Shown: positions 5,821-12,344, counted from the first letter of the stretch. The stretch is DNA of 12,664 bases from JANNAT01 sp031422555 (GCA_031422555.1 JANPLZ010000173.1:1-12664); one strand, 5' to 3'. Made by a program: numbers and translations. Notes: generated from the letters alone by a model not told the origin.

Positions 5821-7355
5821 GCCATTTCGCCCAGTTTGGTGGTGGCTTTCAGCGATTGCGCCAGCGAGGTAAACCGCGCCTGAGCCACTTCGCCAAACAG
5901 CCCCTGGCCGTCTGCCGTCAAATCCAGTTGCAGCAGTTTGGTCTTGGGCAGCCAATGCAAACGGGCCGCCTTGCCCGGATCGCCGACGGCAAACATCGCC
6001 CCAAACCGCATGGCCTTGCCCAGCACTTCGGCGTCTTTCAACTCTTCCTCGGTCAACAAACGGAACAGATTTTCCATCCGTGATCCCGAATGGCTGTTCT
6101 TATAGCGGTGCAGCAACGCCAGCCCCAGAAACACCCGGCCCGGATGATCAAGGCCGCCCAGATTGGCGCGGGTGGCGTTGTCAAAACAGGCCTCGGCCCG
6201 GTAATCGGGATGCGCGCGCCAAGTGGTATCGTGCAGCAAACACGCGGCTTTGATCAGGCGCAGGCGGTCTGGCGTGGCGTCAACGAACAGGGGCTGCAGA
6301 AATTCAAACAGATTTTTGCCAAAGCCGGGGATGCGCGCAAAGGATTTTTCCGCCATCCGCGCGGCTTCGATCAACGGATCGCGCGCCCGCAGCCGTTCGG
6401 GCATTTGTTCATACAAAAGCCCCTCGCGGATGCCATAGGCCGAGACGTCGATTTCGGATGGCTTCAGCACCCGGATGATTTCGCGCAGCACTTCGCAGGC
6501 CAAAGGCACCAGTTCCATCCGTTCGGGCGAGGTGCCGGTGCGGGCGCGCAACAGCGCCAGATCGGCGGTGGCAATCCAATCCAGCGTGTCCAAAAGCCCC
6601 GACGGCGTCATGCGGTATTCGTGCAAAACCGTCAGCGGATAGGCGCGACGTTCCATGTCCAGCCGCGCAATTACCCGCCACGATCCGCCCACCAGATAGA
6701 CCCGCTCGCCTTCGGACTTCAAATCTGCTTGGGCGTCTTTCAAAACCCGGCCAATATGCGTGGCACGTTTTGCGGGGTCAGACGACACTTGTTGCAGCCG
6801 GAACGGCCCCAAGGGTGTGGACACCCGTTTGCCCACTTTGCCGCCACCGATGCGCGCCAACTCCATCGAGTTGCCGCCCAGATCGCAAACCATGCCGCGG
6901 GCTTCGGGCCAGCCCAGCAGCACGCCTTGGGCAGACAGCCGCGCCTCTTCGGCACCGTCAATCACCCACAGCCGCAGCCCGGTCTTGGCCAACACTTCGG
7001 CTTGAAATTCCGGGCCATCGGCGGCTTCGCGGGTGGCGGCGGTGGCCACAACCGTCAGAGTTTCTATGCCCATCCCCTTGGCCAGCAACGCAAATCGCGT
7101 CAGCGCCGCCAGTGCGCGCACCCGGCCGTGGGGGTTCAGGCGGCCAGTTTCGGCCAGACCCTTGCCCAAGCCACACATGACCTTTTCGTTATAGAAATAC
7201 GCCGGTGACCGGGCCGCCCCATCAAACACCACCATCCGGACCGAATTTGATCCGACATCCACCACCCCCACCCGTGAAAGTGCGCGCGCCGACGGGTCAT
7301 CAAACAACGGGCGGCCAAACGGGCCGTGATCCTCATCGGTTTCGGTATTTGACAT
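5817..7355 (-). CDS. ppx: Ppx/GppA exopolyphosphatase family protein
   Basis: This 512-residue enzyme should hydrolyse terminal phosphate from polyphosphate, or pppGpp if it acts like GppA. The actin-like fold is marked by V-V-D-V-G-S-N-S-V-R (31-40), A-T-A-A-T-R-E-A (104-111), G-A-E-E-A-R-L (134-140), C-D-L-G-G-N-S-M-E (157-165), L-V-G-G-S-W-R (221-227) and Y-G-I-R-E-G (307-312). The C-terminal part looks HD-like: L-L-H375-D376, then L-D-H404-P and L-L-H416-R. The start at 7355 lies 17 bp after the ppk1 stop; in-frame upstream codons run back into ppk1 and were rejected. The Shine-Dalgarno sequence is weak (GGGG nine bases upstream), so coupling to ppk1 is likely. It is longer than short exopolyphosphatases, as expected with the C-terminal domain. 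Confidence 0.93.
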   Translation of the reverse strand: MSNTETDEDHGPFGRPLFDDPSARALSRVGVVDVGSNSVRMVVFDGAARSPAYFYNEKVMCGLGKGLAETGRLNPHGRVRALAALTRFALLAKGMGIETLTVVATAATREAADGPEFQAEVLAKTGLRLWVIDGAEEARLSAQGVLLGWPEARGMVCDLGGNSMELARIGGGKVGKRVSTPLGPFRLQQVSSDPAKRATHIGRVLKDAQADLKSEGERVYLVGGSWRVIARLDMERRAYPLTVLHEYRMTPSGLLDTLDWIATADLALLRARTGTSPERMELVPLACEVLREIIRVLKPSEIDVSAYGIREGLLYEQMPERLRARDPLIEAARMAEKSFARIPGFGKNLFEFLQPLFVDATPDRLRLIKAACLLHDTTWRAHPDYRAEACFDNATRANLGGLDHPGRVFLGLALLHRYKNSHSGSRMENLFRLLTEEELKDAEVLGKAMRFGAMFAVGDPGKAARLHWLPKTKLLQLDLTADGQGLFGEVAQARFTSLAQSLKATTKLGEMA

Positions 7356-7372
7356 CGCAAGGGGCCCCAACT

Positions 7373-9535
7373 TTATGCAAGTTTTGGAACATCCTTTGCG
7401 CCAGCGGTGCCACGACCAGACAGCGAGGGATTCTCCATGAAGAACCGATGACAGTTGAACGCGTTGCCGTCTACCGGCATCAAATCGCGCTGATAGCTGC
7501 CATCGGGTTGCAACACCCATGATTGCGCCTCATCCGCCAGATTTGCCGCCATGATCTGCCCCACGATTTGCGCCTGCACGGTGGGGTTGTGAATCTCGAT
7601 CAAGGTTTCCACCCGGCGCGTCAGATTGCGGCCCATCCAGTCGGCGGATGAGATAAACACCCGCGCCGATTTTGACGGCAGCCCGTGGCCAGAGCCGAAA
7701 CAGACGATGCGCGAATGTTCCAAAAACCGCCCGACGATGGATTTTACCCGGATGTTTTCCGACAGCCCCTTGATGCCGGGGCGCACACCGCAAATGCCGC
7801 GCACGACCAGGCTTATTTTCACCCCGGCCTGGCTGGCGGCATAGAGTGCATCAATGGTTTCAGGCTCGATCAGGCTGTTGATTTTGGCCCAAATTTCGGC
7901 AGGACGCCCGGCGCGGGCGTGGTCGGCCTCGGTGGCGATCAACTCCAGAAGGCGCGGCTTCAAGGTCATCGGCGCGATGGCCAGATTTTCCAACCCCTGC
8001 GGCTGCACATAACCCGACAGATAGTTGAACACCCGCGTCGCATCGCGCCCCAAGGCCGGATCGCAGGTGAAAAACGACAGATCGGTGTAAACCTTGGCGG
8101 TGATCGGATGATAATTCCCGGTGCCATAATGGGTGTAAGTCACCAGATTTTCGCCTTCGCGCCGCACCACCGTGCTGATCTTCGCATGGGTTTTGTAGTG
8201 GATAAAGCCGTAGACCACATGCGCGCCGGACCGTTCAAGGCGGCGCGACTGGCGGATATTGGCGGCCTCGTCAAAGCGGGCTTTCAACTCGACCAAGGCC
8301 GTGACCGACTTGCCCGCTTCGGCGGCTTCGCACAGGGCTGATACGATCGGGCTGTCCCAACTGGTGCGATACAGCGTTTGCTTGATCGCCAGAACGTTCG
8401 GATCGCGCGCCGCCTGTTCCAGAAACCGGATCACCAGATCGAAGGTTTCATAGGGGTGATGCAGCAAAATATCCTTTTGCTTGATCGCCGCAAACATATC
8501 GCCGTCGTTGTCTTGCACCCGTTCGGGAACGCGGGGGGTGAAAGGCGGCCACAGCAGGTCTTTACGCGACCCCAAAATCAGCTCTTTCAGATCGGCAATG
8601 CCCAAAAGGCCGCGCACTTCGACCATTTCATCGTCGGTAACACTTAGTTCTTCCATGATCAACGCGCGCAACTCTTCTGGCGCGCCCGCCGACATTTTCA
8701 GCCGGATCACCTCGCCGCGGCGGCGGCGTTTCAGCGCGGTCTCAAACTCGCGCACCAGATCTTCGGCCTCGTCCTCGACTTCAAGGTCGCTGTCGCGCAG
8801 CACCCGAAACATGCAGTGGCCTTTGTCGGCATAGCCCGGAAACAGCATGTCCAGATGCAAAAGCAGCAACTCTTCCAGCGGCAAGAACCGATTTTCGCCG
8901 GGCTTGCCGGGCAAAGGCACAAACCGCGCGATTTGCTGCGGGATCGGCAACAGCGCCTTCAGGGTGCGGTGATCGGATTCACGTTCCAGTTCAAGCGCCA
9001 GCGAAAACCCGGTGTTGGGAATAAACGGAAACGGGTGCGCCGGATCAATCGCCAATGGCGACAACACCGGGAAAACCTTATTCAAAAAGTGATCTTCCAG
9101 AAATTTCAAGTCGCGCCCGGTCAGTTTGGAGCGCGTGCAAAGCACGATGCCCTGCGCCTCCATCTCGCGTTTCAGCTTGTTGAACACCGCTTGTTGGGTG
9201 TGCATCAGGCGGCGCGCATTGGCGTTGATCAGCGTCAGTTGTTCCACCGGGGTGCGGCCATCTTCGGACAACGTCGCATTGTTCGCCCGCGCCAGCGCCC
9301 GAAGGCCCGCCACCCGAACCGAGTAGAATTCATCAAGGTTGGTGGCCGAAATCGACAAGAACCGCAGCCGTTCCAACAACGGCACCGCCGGGTTTGACGC
9401 CTCATCCAGCACCCGCCAGTTGAAGGCCAGCCACGACAGTTCGCGGTTGAAAAATCGCTGCGGGCCAGTGACTTCGGCAACCGACACTTCAACCGGCTGC
9501 GGGAACGGGGCTTTGAGGAAATCTGCTTGGGTCAT
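7373..9535 (-). CDS. ppk1: polyphosphate kinase 1
   Basis: PPK1 builds inorganic polyphosphate from the gamma-phosphate of ATP, reversibly. The 720 residues match the usual family length. The N-terminal domain opens with F-F-N-R-E-L-S-W-L (28-36) and S-A-T-N-L-D-E-F-Y (63-71). The catalytic domains contain L-Y-R-T (388-391), the phospho-acceptor His450 in H-Y-K-T-H-A-K-I, G-T-G-N-Y-H (471-476), and the second essential His607 in F-L-E-H-S-R-I. No catalytic residue seems lost. AAGG lies 5-8 bases before the ATG. The gene starts 43 bp after hdaA, and that gap holds a PHO box, so it can be transcribed both from upstream and from a phosphate-regulated promoter. The ppx gene follows 17 bp later. 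Confidence 0.97.
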   Translation of the reverse strand: MTQADFLKAPFPQPVEVSVAEVTGPQRFFNRELSWLAFNWRVLDEASNPAVPLLERLRFLSISATNLDEFYSVRVAGLRALARANNATLSEDGRTPVEQLTLINANARRLMHTQQAVFNKLKREMEAQGIVLCTRSKLTGRDLKFLEDHFLNKVFPVLSPLAIDPAHPFPFIPNTGFSLALELERESDHRTLKALLPIPQQIARFVPLPGKPGENRFLPLEELLLLHLDMLFPGYADKGHCMFRVLRDSDLEVEDEAEDLVREFETALKRRRRGEVIRLKMSAGAPEELRALIMEELSVTDDEMVEVRGLLGIADLKELILGSRKDLLWPPFTPRVPERVQDNDGDMFAAIKQKDILLHHPYETFDLVIRFLEQAARDPNVLAIKQTLYRTSWDSPIVSALCEAAEAGKSVTALVELKARFDEAANIRQSRRLERSGAHVVYGFIHYKTHAKISTVVRREGENLVTYTHYGTGNYHPITAKVYTDLSFFTCDPALGRDATRVFNYLSGYVQPQGLENLAIAPMTLKPRLLELIATEADHARAGRPAEIWAKINSLIEPETIDALYAASQAGVKISLVVRGICGVRPGIKGLSENIRVKSIVGRFLEHSRIVCFGSGHGLPSKSARVFISSADWMGRNLTRRVETLIEIHNPTVQAQIVGQIMAANLADEAQSWVLQPDGSYQRDLMPVDGNAFNCHRFFMENPSLSGRGTAGAKDVPKLA

Positions 9536-9540
9536 GGCGC

Positions 9541-9546
9541 CTTATG
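9541..9546 (-). promoter_or_regulatory. possible -10 element of the phosphate-controlled ppk1 promoter
   Basis: CATAAG on the minus strand (9546-9541) matches the -10 consensus at four of six bases. It lies about 10 bp after the last PHO half-site, close to the E. coli phoA arrangement. It overlaps the ppk1 ribosome binding site, so a start here would give a leaderless or nearly leaderless ppk1 mRNA. Confidence 0.4.
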
Positions 9547-9556
9547 CGGGGTAAAT

Positions 9557-9574
9557 ATGACAGTTTTATAACAG
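9557..9574 (-). promoter_or_regulatory. PHO box (predicted PhoB binding site) upstream of ppk1
   Basis: Reading the minus strand from 9574, the sequence CTGTTATAAAACTGTCAT matches the classical PHO box, CTGTCATAAATCTGTCAC with its tolerated alternatives, at 17 of 18 positions. It consists of two direct heptamers (CTGTTAT and CTGTCAT) with an 11 bp period. It begins four bases after the hdaA stop codon and ends 21 bases before the ppk1 start. The only mismatch is the T at the fifth base of the first heptamer. PhoB control of polyphosphate kinase is known in other proteobacteria; here it is inferred. Confidence 0.8.
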
Positions 9575-9578
9575 GTTT

Positions 9579-10256
9579 TCAGTCATTCGGTGGCCTGTCC
9601 AATATCTGTGCCGCCAAGGCCCGTGTCACCGGACGCCCCAAGGTCAGCGCCGCCGCGTCTAACTGCGCCACCAGTTGGCGCGCGGTGCCGATAGAACGTT
9701 CAATCCGGCTGATCAGATAGGGGATCAGGTTGGGCGGCACGGTGATTTGGCGGTCGGCGAACAGCTTGACCAGCACCGCCGCCAGCAGCGCATCATCGGG
9801 GACTGCAAGGGTGGTCAAGGCCGTTGCCTGCAACCGGCTTTGCAGATCGGGCAGCGTCAGGCCCCAATCGCGGGGAGGGGTGGCGGCGGTGATCAGCAAC
9901 CGCCCCGATGGCGCCAGCAGATTGTGCAGATGAAACAACGCAGTCTGGCCCAAAGGGTGGCCTGCAACGGCCTCGGCATCTTCCACACAGACAGCGCCTG
10001 CGGCCGCGAGGTCCGGCAGGTTTGCCGACGCCAGATCGCGCGACCGGATCGTTGCAGCCCCAGCCATATCTGCCCAGATATGCGCCAGATGGGTTTTGCC
10101 CGCCCCTTCCGGCCCCACCAACAGCATCTTGCCGTCCGGCCAATCGCGCCAGCCGTCCACAACCATCAGGGCCTGCGCGGTGGCTGGCGAGACAAAAAAA
10201 TCAGCGCGCGCAAAGGCTTGGGCCGCGGGCAGGTCAAAGGCCAGTTGCGTGACCAT
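9579..10256 (-). CDS. hdaA: HdaA, DnaA-related regulatory inactivator of replication initiation
   Basis: This 225-residue AAA+ protein should work with the DNA polymerase sliding clamp to stimulate ATP hydrolysis by DnaA after initiation, preventing re-initiation. The N-terminus Q4-L-A-F-D-L is a clamp-binding motif of the Hda type. Walker A is G-P-E-G-A-G-K-T (48-55). Walker B is the short V-C-V-E-D (89-93), sensor 1 lies around L-I-T-A-A (121-125), an arginine-finger candidate is Arg141 in D-L-Q-S-R-L, and sensor 2 lies in the helix R-S-I-G-T-A-R (187-193). It ends without the DnaA DNA-binding domain. The start at 10256 has AAGGG seven bases upstream; upstream in-frame codons overlap the preceding gene and were rejected. 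Neighbouring ppk1 is a familiar alphaproteobacterial arrangement. Confidence 0.92.
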   Translation of the reverse strand: MVTQLAFDLPAAQAFARADFFVSPATAQALMVVDGWRDWPDGKMLLVGPEGAGKTHLAHIWADMAGAATIRSRDLASANLPDLAAAGAVCVEDAEAVAGHPLGQTALFHLHNLLAPSGRLLITAATPPRDWGLTLPDLQSRLQATALTTLAVPDDALLAAVLVKLFADRQITVPPNLIPYLISRIERSIGTARQLVAQLDAAALTLGRPVTRALAAQILDRPPND

Positions 10257-10266
10257 CGGTTGGCCC

Positions 10267-11349
10267 TTATCCGGCATCATCGGGGGGTGGGGTGCGCCCG
10301 GCAACCCCCCGATACAGCAGACTGTCTTGATAGCGTCCGATGCCAAACCGCGTCAAAACGCCAATCGCCGCCGCCACCGGCACCGCGATCAGCATGCCGA
10401 CAAAGCCAAACACCGACCCGAAGGCCGACAGCGCAAACAACAGCCAGACCGGATGCAAGCCCACCGATTTGCCCACCAGTTTGGGCGTCAGCACATTGCC
10501 TTCGATGAACTGCCCGGCGGCGAATATCGCCGCAACAATACCAATCGACAGCCAATCGCCCCAGAATTGATAAAGGGCGAGGCCGATCGCCAACGCCCCG
10601 CCCACCAGCGACCCGATATAGGGAATAAAGGTGATCGCCCCGGCAATCGCGCCCACAATCAGGCCAAACTGCAAGCCCGCCAGCATAAGTGCGGCGGAAT
10701 AAAACGTGCCCAGCGCCACACAAACCGACAATTGCCCGCGCACAAAAGCCGCAAGCACTGTATTCACTTCGCGCGCCAGCCTGCGCACCACCGGCGCGTG
10801 ATCGCGGGGCAGCATCGCGTCGATGCGGGCGATCATGCTGTCCCAGTCCATCAGCAGATAAAAGGTAACCACTGGCACCACCAACAAGAACACCAGTGCC
10901 GAAATCAAGCCCAGCGCCGATGACAACAGCCCCCGCGCCAACTCGCCGCCGCGCGACTGAATGGCGGTGCCGATCTCGGCCAGCGTCTGGCGGATGGTAG
11001 ACGTCTCATCGGACAGATCGGGAAAACGGTCCACCAATGCGGTTTGCAACCCGCGCGCGATGTCGGGAGCGGCGTTGATCAGCGCGGTCAATTGCTTGAC
11101 CAGTTCCGGAATGACCGACAGCACCAACAGCACAATGATCAGCACCGCGCCCAGCAAGATAACCGATGTCGCCGCAACCCGGCTAAGGCCCAGCTTTTGC
11201 AGCTTGTCCGCGACCGGATCAAGGAAATAGGCCAAGGCCCCACCAACGATAAACGGCAACAGAACCGATCCCAGAAACCACAGCAGTGCAAAAAACACCA
11301 AAAGGGCCACGCCCCAATATTTTGCTTGATCGCGGATCGGCAAGGCCAT
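10267..11349 (-). CDS. AI-2E family (PerM/TqsA-like) transporter
   Basis: This 360-residue polytopic inner-membrane protein has about eight hydrophobic segments: roughly 11-43 (two), 58-80, 142-167, 207-262 (two or three), 266-284 and 300-335. Family hallmarks include R-G-Q-L (204-207), F-I-P-Y-I-G (241-246), N-V-L-T-P-K-L-V-G (285-293), L-H-P-V-W (298-302) and the Gly-rich G-F-V-G-M-L-I-A-V-P (315-324). Family members have been proposed to export autoinducer-2 or to act as sodium/proton antiporters; the sequence cannot tell which. AAGGA lies seven bases before the ATG. It heads the run AI-2E, hdaA, ppk1, ppx. The hdaA start lies ten bases after its stop, with the hdaA ribosome binding site overlapping that stop, so the two are expressed together. 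Confidence 0.9.
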   Translation of the reverse strand: MALPIRDQAKYWGVALLVFFALLWFLGSVLLPFIVGGALAYFLDPVADKLQKLGLSRVAATSVILLGAVLIIVLLVLSVIPELVKQLTALINAAPDIARGLQTALVDRFPDLSDETSTIRQTLAEIGTAIQSRGGELARGLLSSALGLISALVFLLVVPVVTFYLLMDWDSMIARIDAMLPRDHAPVVRRLAREVNTVLAAFVRGQLSVCVALGTFYSAALMLAGLQFGLIVGAIAGAITFIPYIGSLVGGALAIGLALYQFWGDWLSIGIVAAIFAAGQFIEGNVLTPKLVGKSVGLHPVWLLFALSAFGSVFGFVGMLIAVPVAAAIGVLTRFGIGRYQDSLLYRGVAGRTPPPDDAG

Positions 11350-11375
11350 GCTGGTGTCCTTCGAATGATCCCCGA

Positions 11376-11404
11376 CATATCACCCTTGCACGATCTTCAT
11401 GCAA
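11376..11404 (-). promoter_or_regulatory. possible promoter of the AI-2E-hdaA-ppk1 run
   Basis: TTGCAT (11404-11399) and GATATG (11381-11376) on the minus strand are spaced by 17 bp; each matches consensus at only three of six bases. Transcription would begin near 11369, giving a leader of about 20 bases containing AAGGA. An inverted repeat covers the -35 and spacer. Support is weak without mapping data. Confidence 0.3.
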
Positions 11405-11407
11405 GGG
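11383..11407. repeat. 8 bp perfect inverted repeat upstream of the AI-2E gene
   Basis: CCCTTGCA (11383-11390) and TGCAAGGG (11400-11407) are exact inverted copies separated by nine bases. The element lies 34-58 bases before the AI-2E start codon and overlaps the possible promoter there. It could be an operator for a dimeric repressor or, if transcribed, an RNA hairpin. Confidence 0.6.
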
Positions 11408-11517
11408 CACAGACAGGGATTGGCCCCACCGATTGCTCGGCAGGGCCAACTTAAAGGATCGAACTGGTTAACCTTGCACTGGTACTACGAATTCACGGCG
11501 CAATCAGGGTCTTGCAC
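11385..11517. repeat. three direct copies of CTTGCAC in the fasciclin/AI-2E spacer
   Basis: CTTGCAC occurs at 11385-11391, 11473-11479 and 11511-11517, all in the same orientation, within 133 bp. The first copy is part of the inverted repeat, whose other arm gives a fourth, inverted copy of the CTTGCA core. The regulator, if any, is unknown. Confidence 0.4.
11420..11449. repeat. long symmetrical hairpin in the fasciclin/AI-2E spacer
   Basis: TTGGCCC (11420-11426) pairs with GGGCCAA (11443-11449). A symmetrical CA/CA internal loop follows, then CCGA (11429-11432) pairs with TCGG (11437-11440) around a TTGC loop. No T-run follows on either strand, so it is not a classical intrinsic terminator. 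It could end the fasciclin transcript with Rho, protect it, or fold in a leader RNA of the AI-2E gene. Confidence 0.55.
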
Positions 11518-11573
11518 ATAACCAACTTGGCTACTCGTTACTGAGAGATAACGCAGTTATGTCTGAACTGGTT
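11461..11573. repeat. 9 bp direct repeat GAACTGGTT
   Basis: GAACTGGTT occurs at 11461-11469 and again at 11565-11573, 104 bp apart, flanking the middle of the spacer between the fasciclin and AI-2E genes. A shorter related copy, ACTGGTTAA, occurs at 12125-12133 near the fasciclin start. Its meaning is unknown; chance is possible. Confidence 0.35.
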
Positions 11574-11592
11574 CCCTGTAAAAACCACAGGG
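11574..11592 (-). terminator. hairpin just after the fasciclin stop codon, possible terminator
   Basis: Two bases after the TAA stop (minus strand) the arms CCCTGT and ACAGGG form a perfect 6 bp stem around a seven-base loop (11580-11586). No U-rich tail follows, so it is a weak candidate for intrinsic termination and may act mainly to stabilise the mRNA end. Confidence 0.35.
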
Positions 11593-11594
11593 CC

Positions 11595-12107
11595 TTAGTG
11601 GCACTTTGGCCGTGCGCCGGGGATCAAAACCTTGTCGATCACATGGATCACGCCATTGTCGGCCTTGATGTCGGCGATGATCACGTTTGCCATCGTGCCG
11701 GTGCCGTCATCAATCGTCACACCGGCGGCGGATTTCGAGATGCACAGGCGCTGCGATGTCAGCAAGGGCTTGAAATAGGTTGATCCATTCGCAAAATCGC
11801 CAGCCATCAAAACCCGGTCATCGACGTGGTAAAGCAAGATATCGGTCAACTGACCTTTGTTTTCCGGCTTCAGCAGTGTCTCGACCGTGCCCGCTGGCAG
11901 GGCGGCAAAGGCGTCGTTCACCGGCGCATAGACGGTAAAATTGCCGGGGCCCGCCAAAGTATCGGCCAGACCTGCGGCTGTAACGGCGGCCACCAGCGTG
12001 CTGAACCGCGCGTCGGCTGCGGCAATGGCGGTGATGCTTTCGGCGTGCGCTGCCGAGCCGATGGTCATGGCAATGGCGGCGGCGGCAAAGAAGGTTGATT
12101 TGGTCAA
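11595..12107 (-). CDS. secreted single-domain fasciclin (FAS1) protein
   Basis: A signal peptide of about 22 residues ending A-H-A is followed by one FAS1 domain, a fold linked to adhesion and cell-surface interactions. Numbering from the TTG start, the H1 motif is N-F-T-V-Y-A-P-V-N-D-A-F (56-67), the Y-H pair is at 93-94, and the H2 motif N-G-V-I-H-V-I-D-K-V-L (151-161) closes the domain. Two cysteines, 122 and 169, could form a disulphide in the periplasm. The length of 170 residues is usual for bacterial one-domain FAS1 proteins. An in-frame GTG at 12116 overlaps the Shine-Dalgarno sequence AGGAG and is too close to be used; the TTG at 12107 is eight bases away and preferred. No anchor is seen, so it is probably soluble or released. 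It is divergent from proS. Confidence 0.87.
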   Translation of the reverse strand: MTKSTFFAAAAIAMTIGSAAHAESITAIAAADARFSTLVAAVTAAGLADTLAGPGNFTVYAPVNDAFAALPAGTVETLLKPENKGQLTDILLYHVDDRVLMAGDFANGSTYFKPLLTSQRLCISKSAAGVTIDDGTGTMANVIIADIKADNGVIHVIDKVLIPGARPKCH

Positions 12108-12115
12108 GATGGTCA

Positions 12116-12120
12116 CTCCT
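12116..12120 (-). promoter_or_regulatory. ribosome binding site that selects the TTG start of the fasciclin gene
   Basis: AGGAG on the minus strand is a strong Shine-Dalgarno sequence. Its last G is the first base of the in-frame GTG at 12116, which leaves no spacing for that codon. The TTG at 12107-12105 is separated by eight bases, TGACCATC, which is optimal, so initiation at TTG is favoured. Confidence 0.6.
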
Positions 12121-12228
12121 GTTCACTGGTTAAGCCATGTCCCCACTGGCTGGCTGCAAGGGATACGCAGCGTTTGCGGCATTGGGTCACAGGCTTACGG
12201 CTTCGTGATGGGCTGTGAAGTTTTGGCG

Positions 12229-12241
12229 TGAAACTGTTTCA
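12229..12241. promoter_or_regulatory. 13 bp perfect palindrome between fasciclin and proS genes
   Basis: TGAAACTGTTTCA reads the same on both strands apart from its central base. It lies about midway in the divergent spacer, 122 bp before the fasciclin TTG start and 104 bp before the proS start. It resembles operator sites of dimeric repressors, but no regulator gene adjoins it. Confidence 0.4.
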
Positions 12242-12284
12242 GGTCTTTTTCGTAGCCCCGCTGCGATCCCGGCAAACCCTGCCC

Positions 12285-12313
12285 TTGCCTGCCCGCGCGG
12301 ATTTACCTACACG
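12285..12313 (+). promoter_or_regulatory. possible weak promoter of proS
   Basis: TTGCCT (12285-12290) and TACACG (12308-12313) are spaced by 17 bp and match the consensus at four and three of six bases. Transcription would begin near 12320, leaving about 25 bases of leader that contain the proS ribosome binding site. Confidence 0.25.
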
Positions 12314-12344
12314 TCTGGCAAGCCCATTTTCCAAAGGTGTTGCC

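Noticed and set aside
6090..7208. 372-codon open frame on the plus strand opposite ppx
   Set aside because: It is the antisense shadow of a well-supported Ppx/GppA gene in GC-rich DNA. The translation is rich in Gln, His, Arg and Gly without any domain, and no ribosome binding site supports it.
7362..7369. GGGGCCCC palindrome just before the ppx start as a regulatory site
   Set aside because: Eight bases of simple GC palindrome are too short and common in this DNA to call an operator; it may only provide a weak GGGG ribosome binding site.
9536..10260. DnaA boxes near hdaA that would suggest a replication origin
   Set aside because: I saw no copy of TTATCCACA or a close variant on either strand around hdaA.
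10256..10346. N-terminally extended HdaA starting at 10346
   Set aside because: The extension lies inside the AI-2E coding sequence, lacks family similarity, and the ATG at 10256 has a good ribosome binding site followed directly by the clamp-binding motif.
11420..11480. tRNA-like T-loop (TTCGATC on the minus strand at 11463-11457) near the large hairpin
   Set aside because: The flanking bases do not form a T-arm stem, and no acceptor or anticodon arms could be arranged around it.
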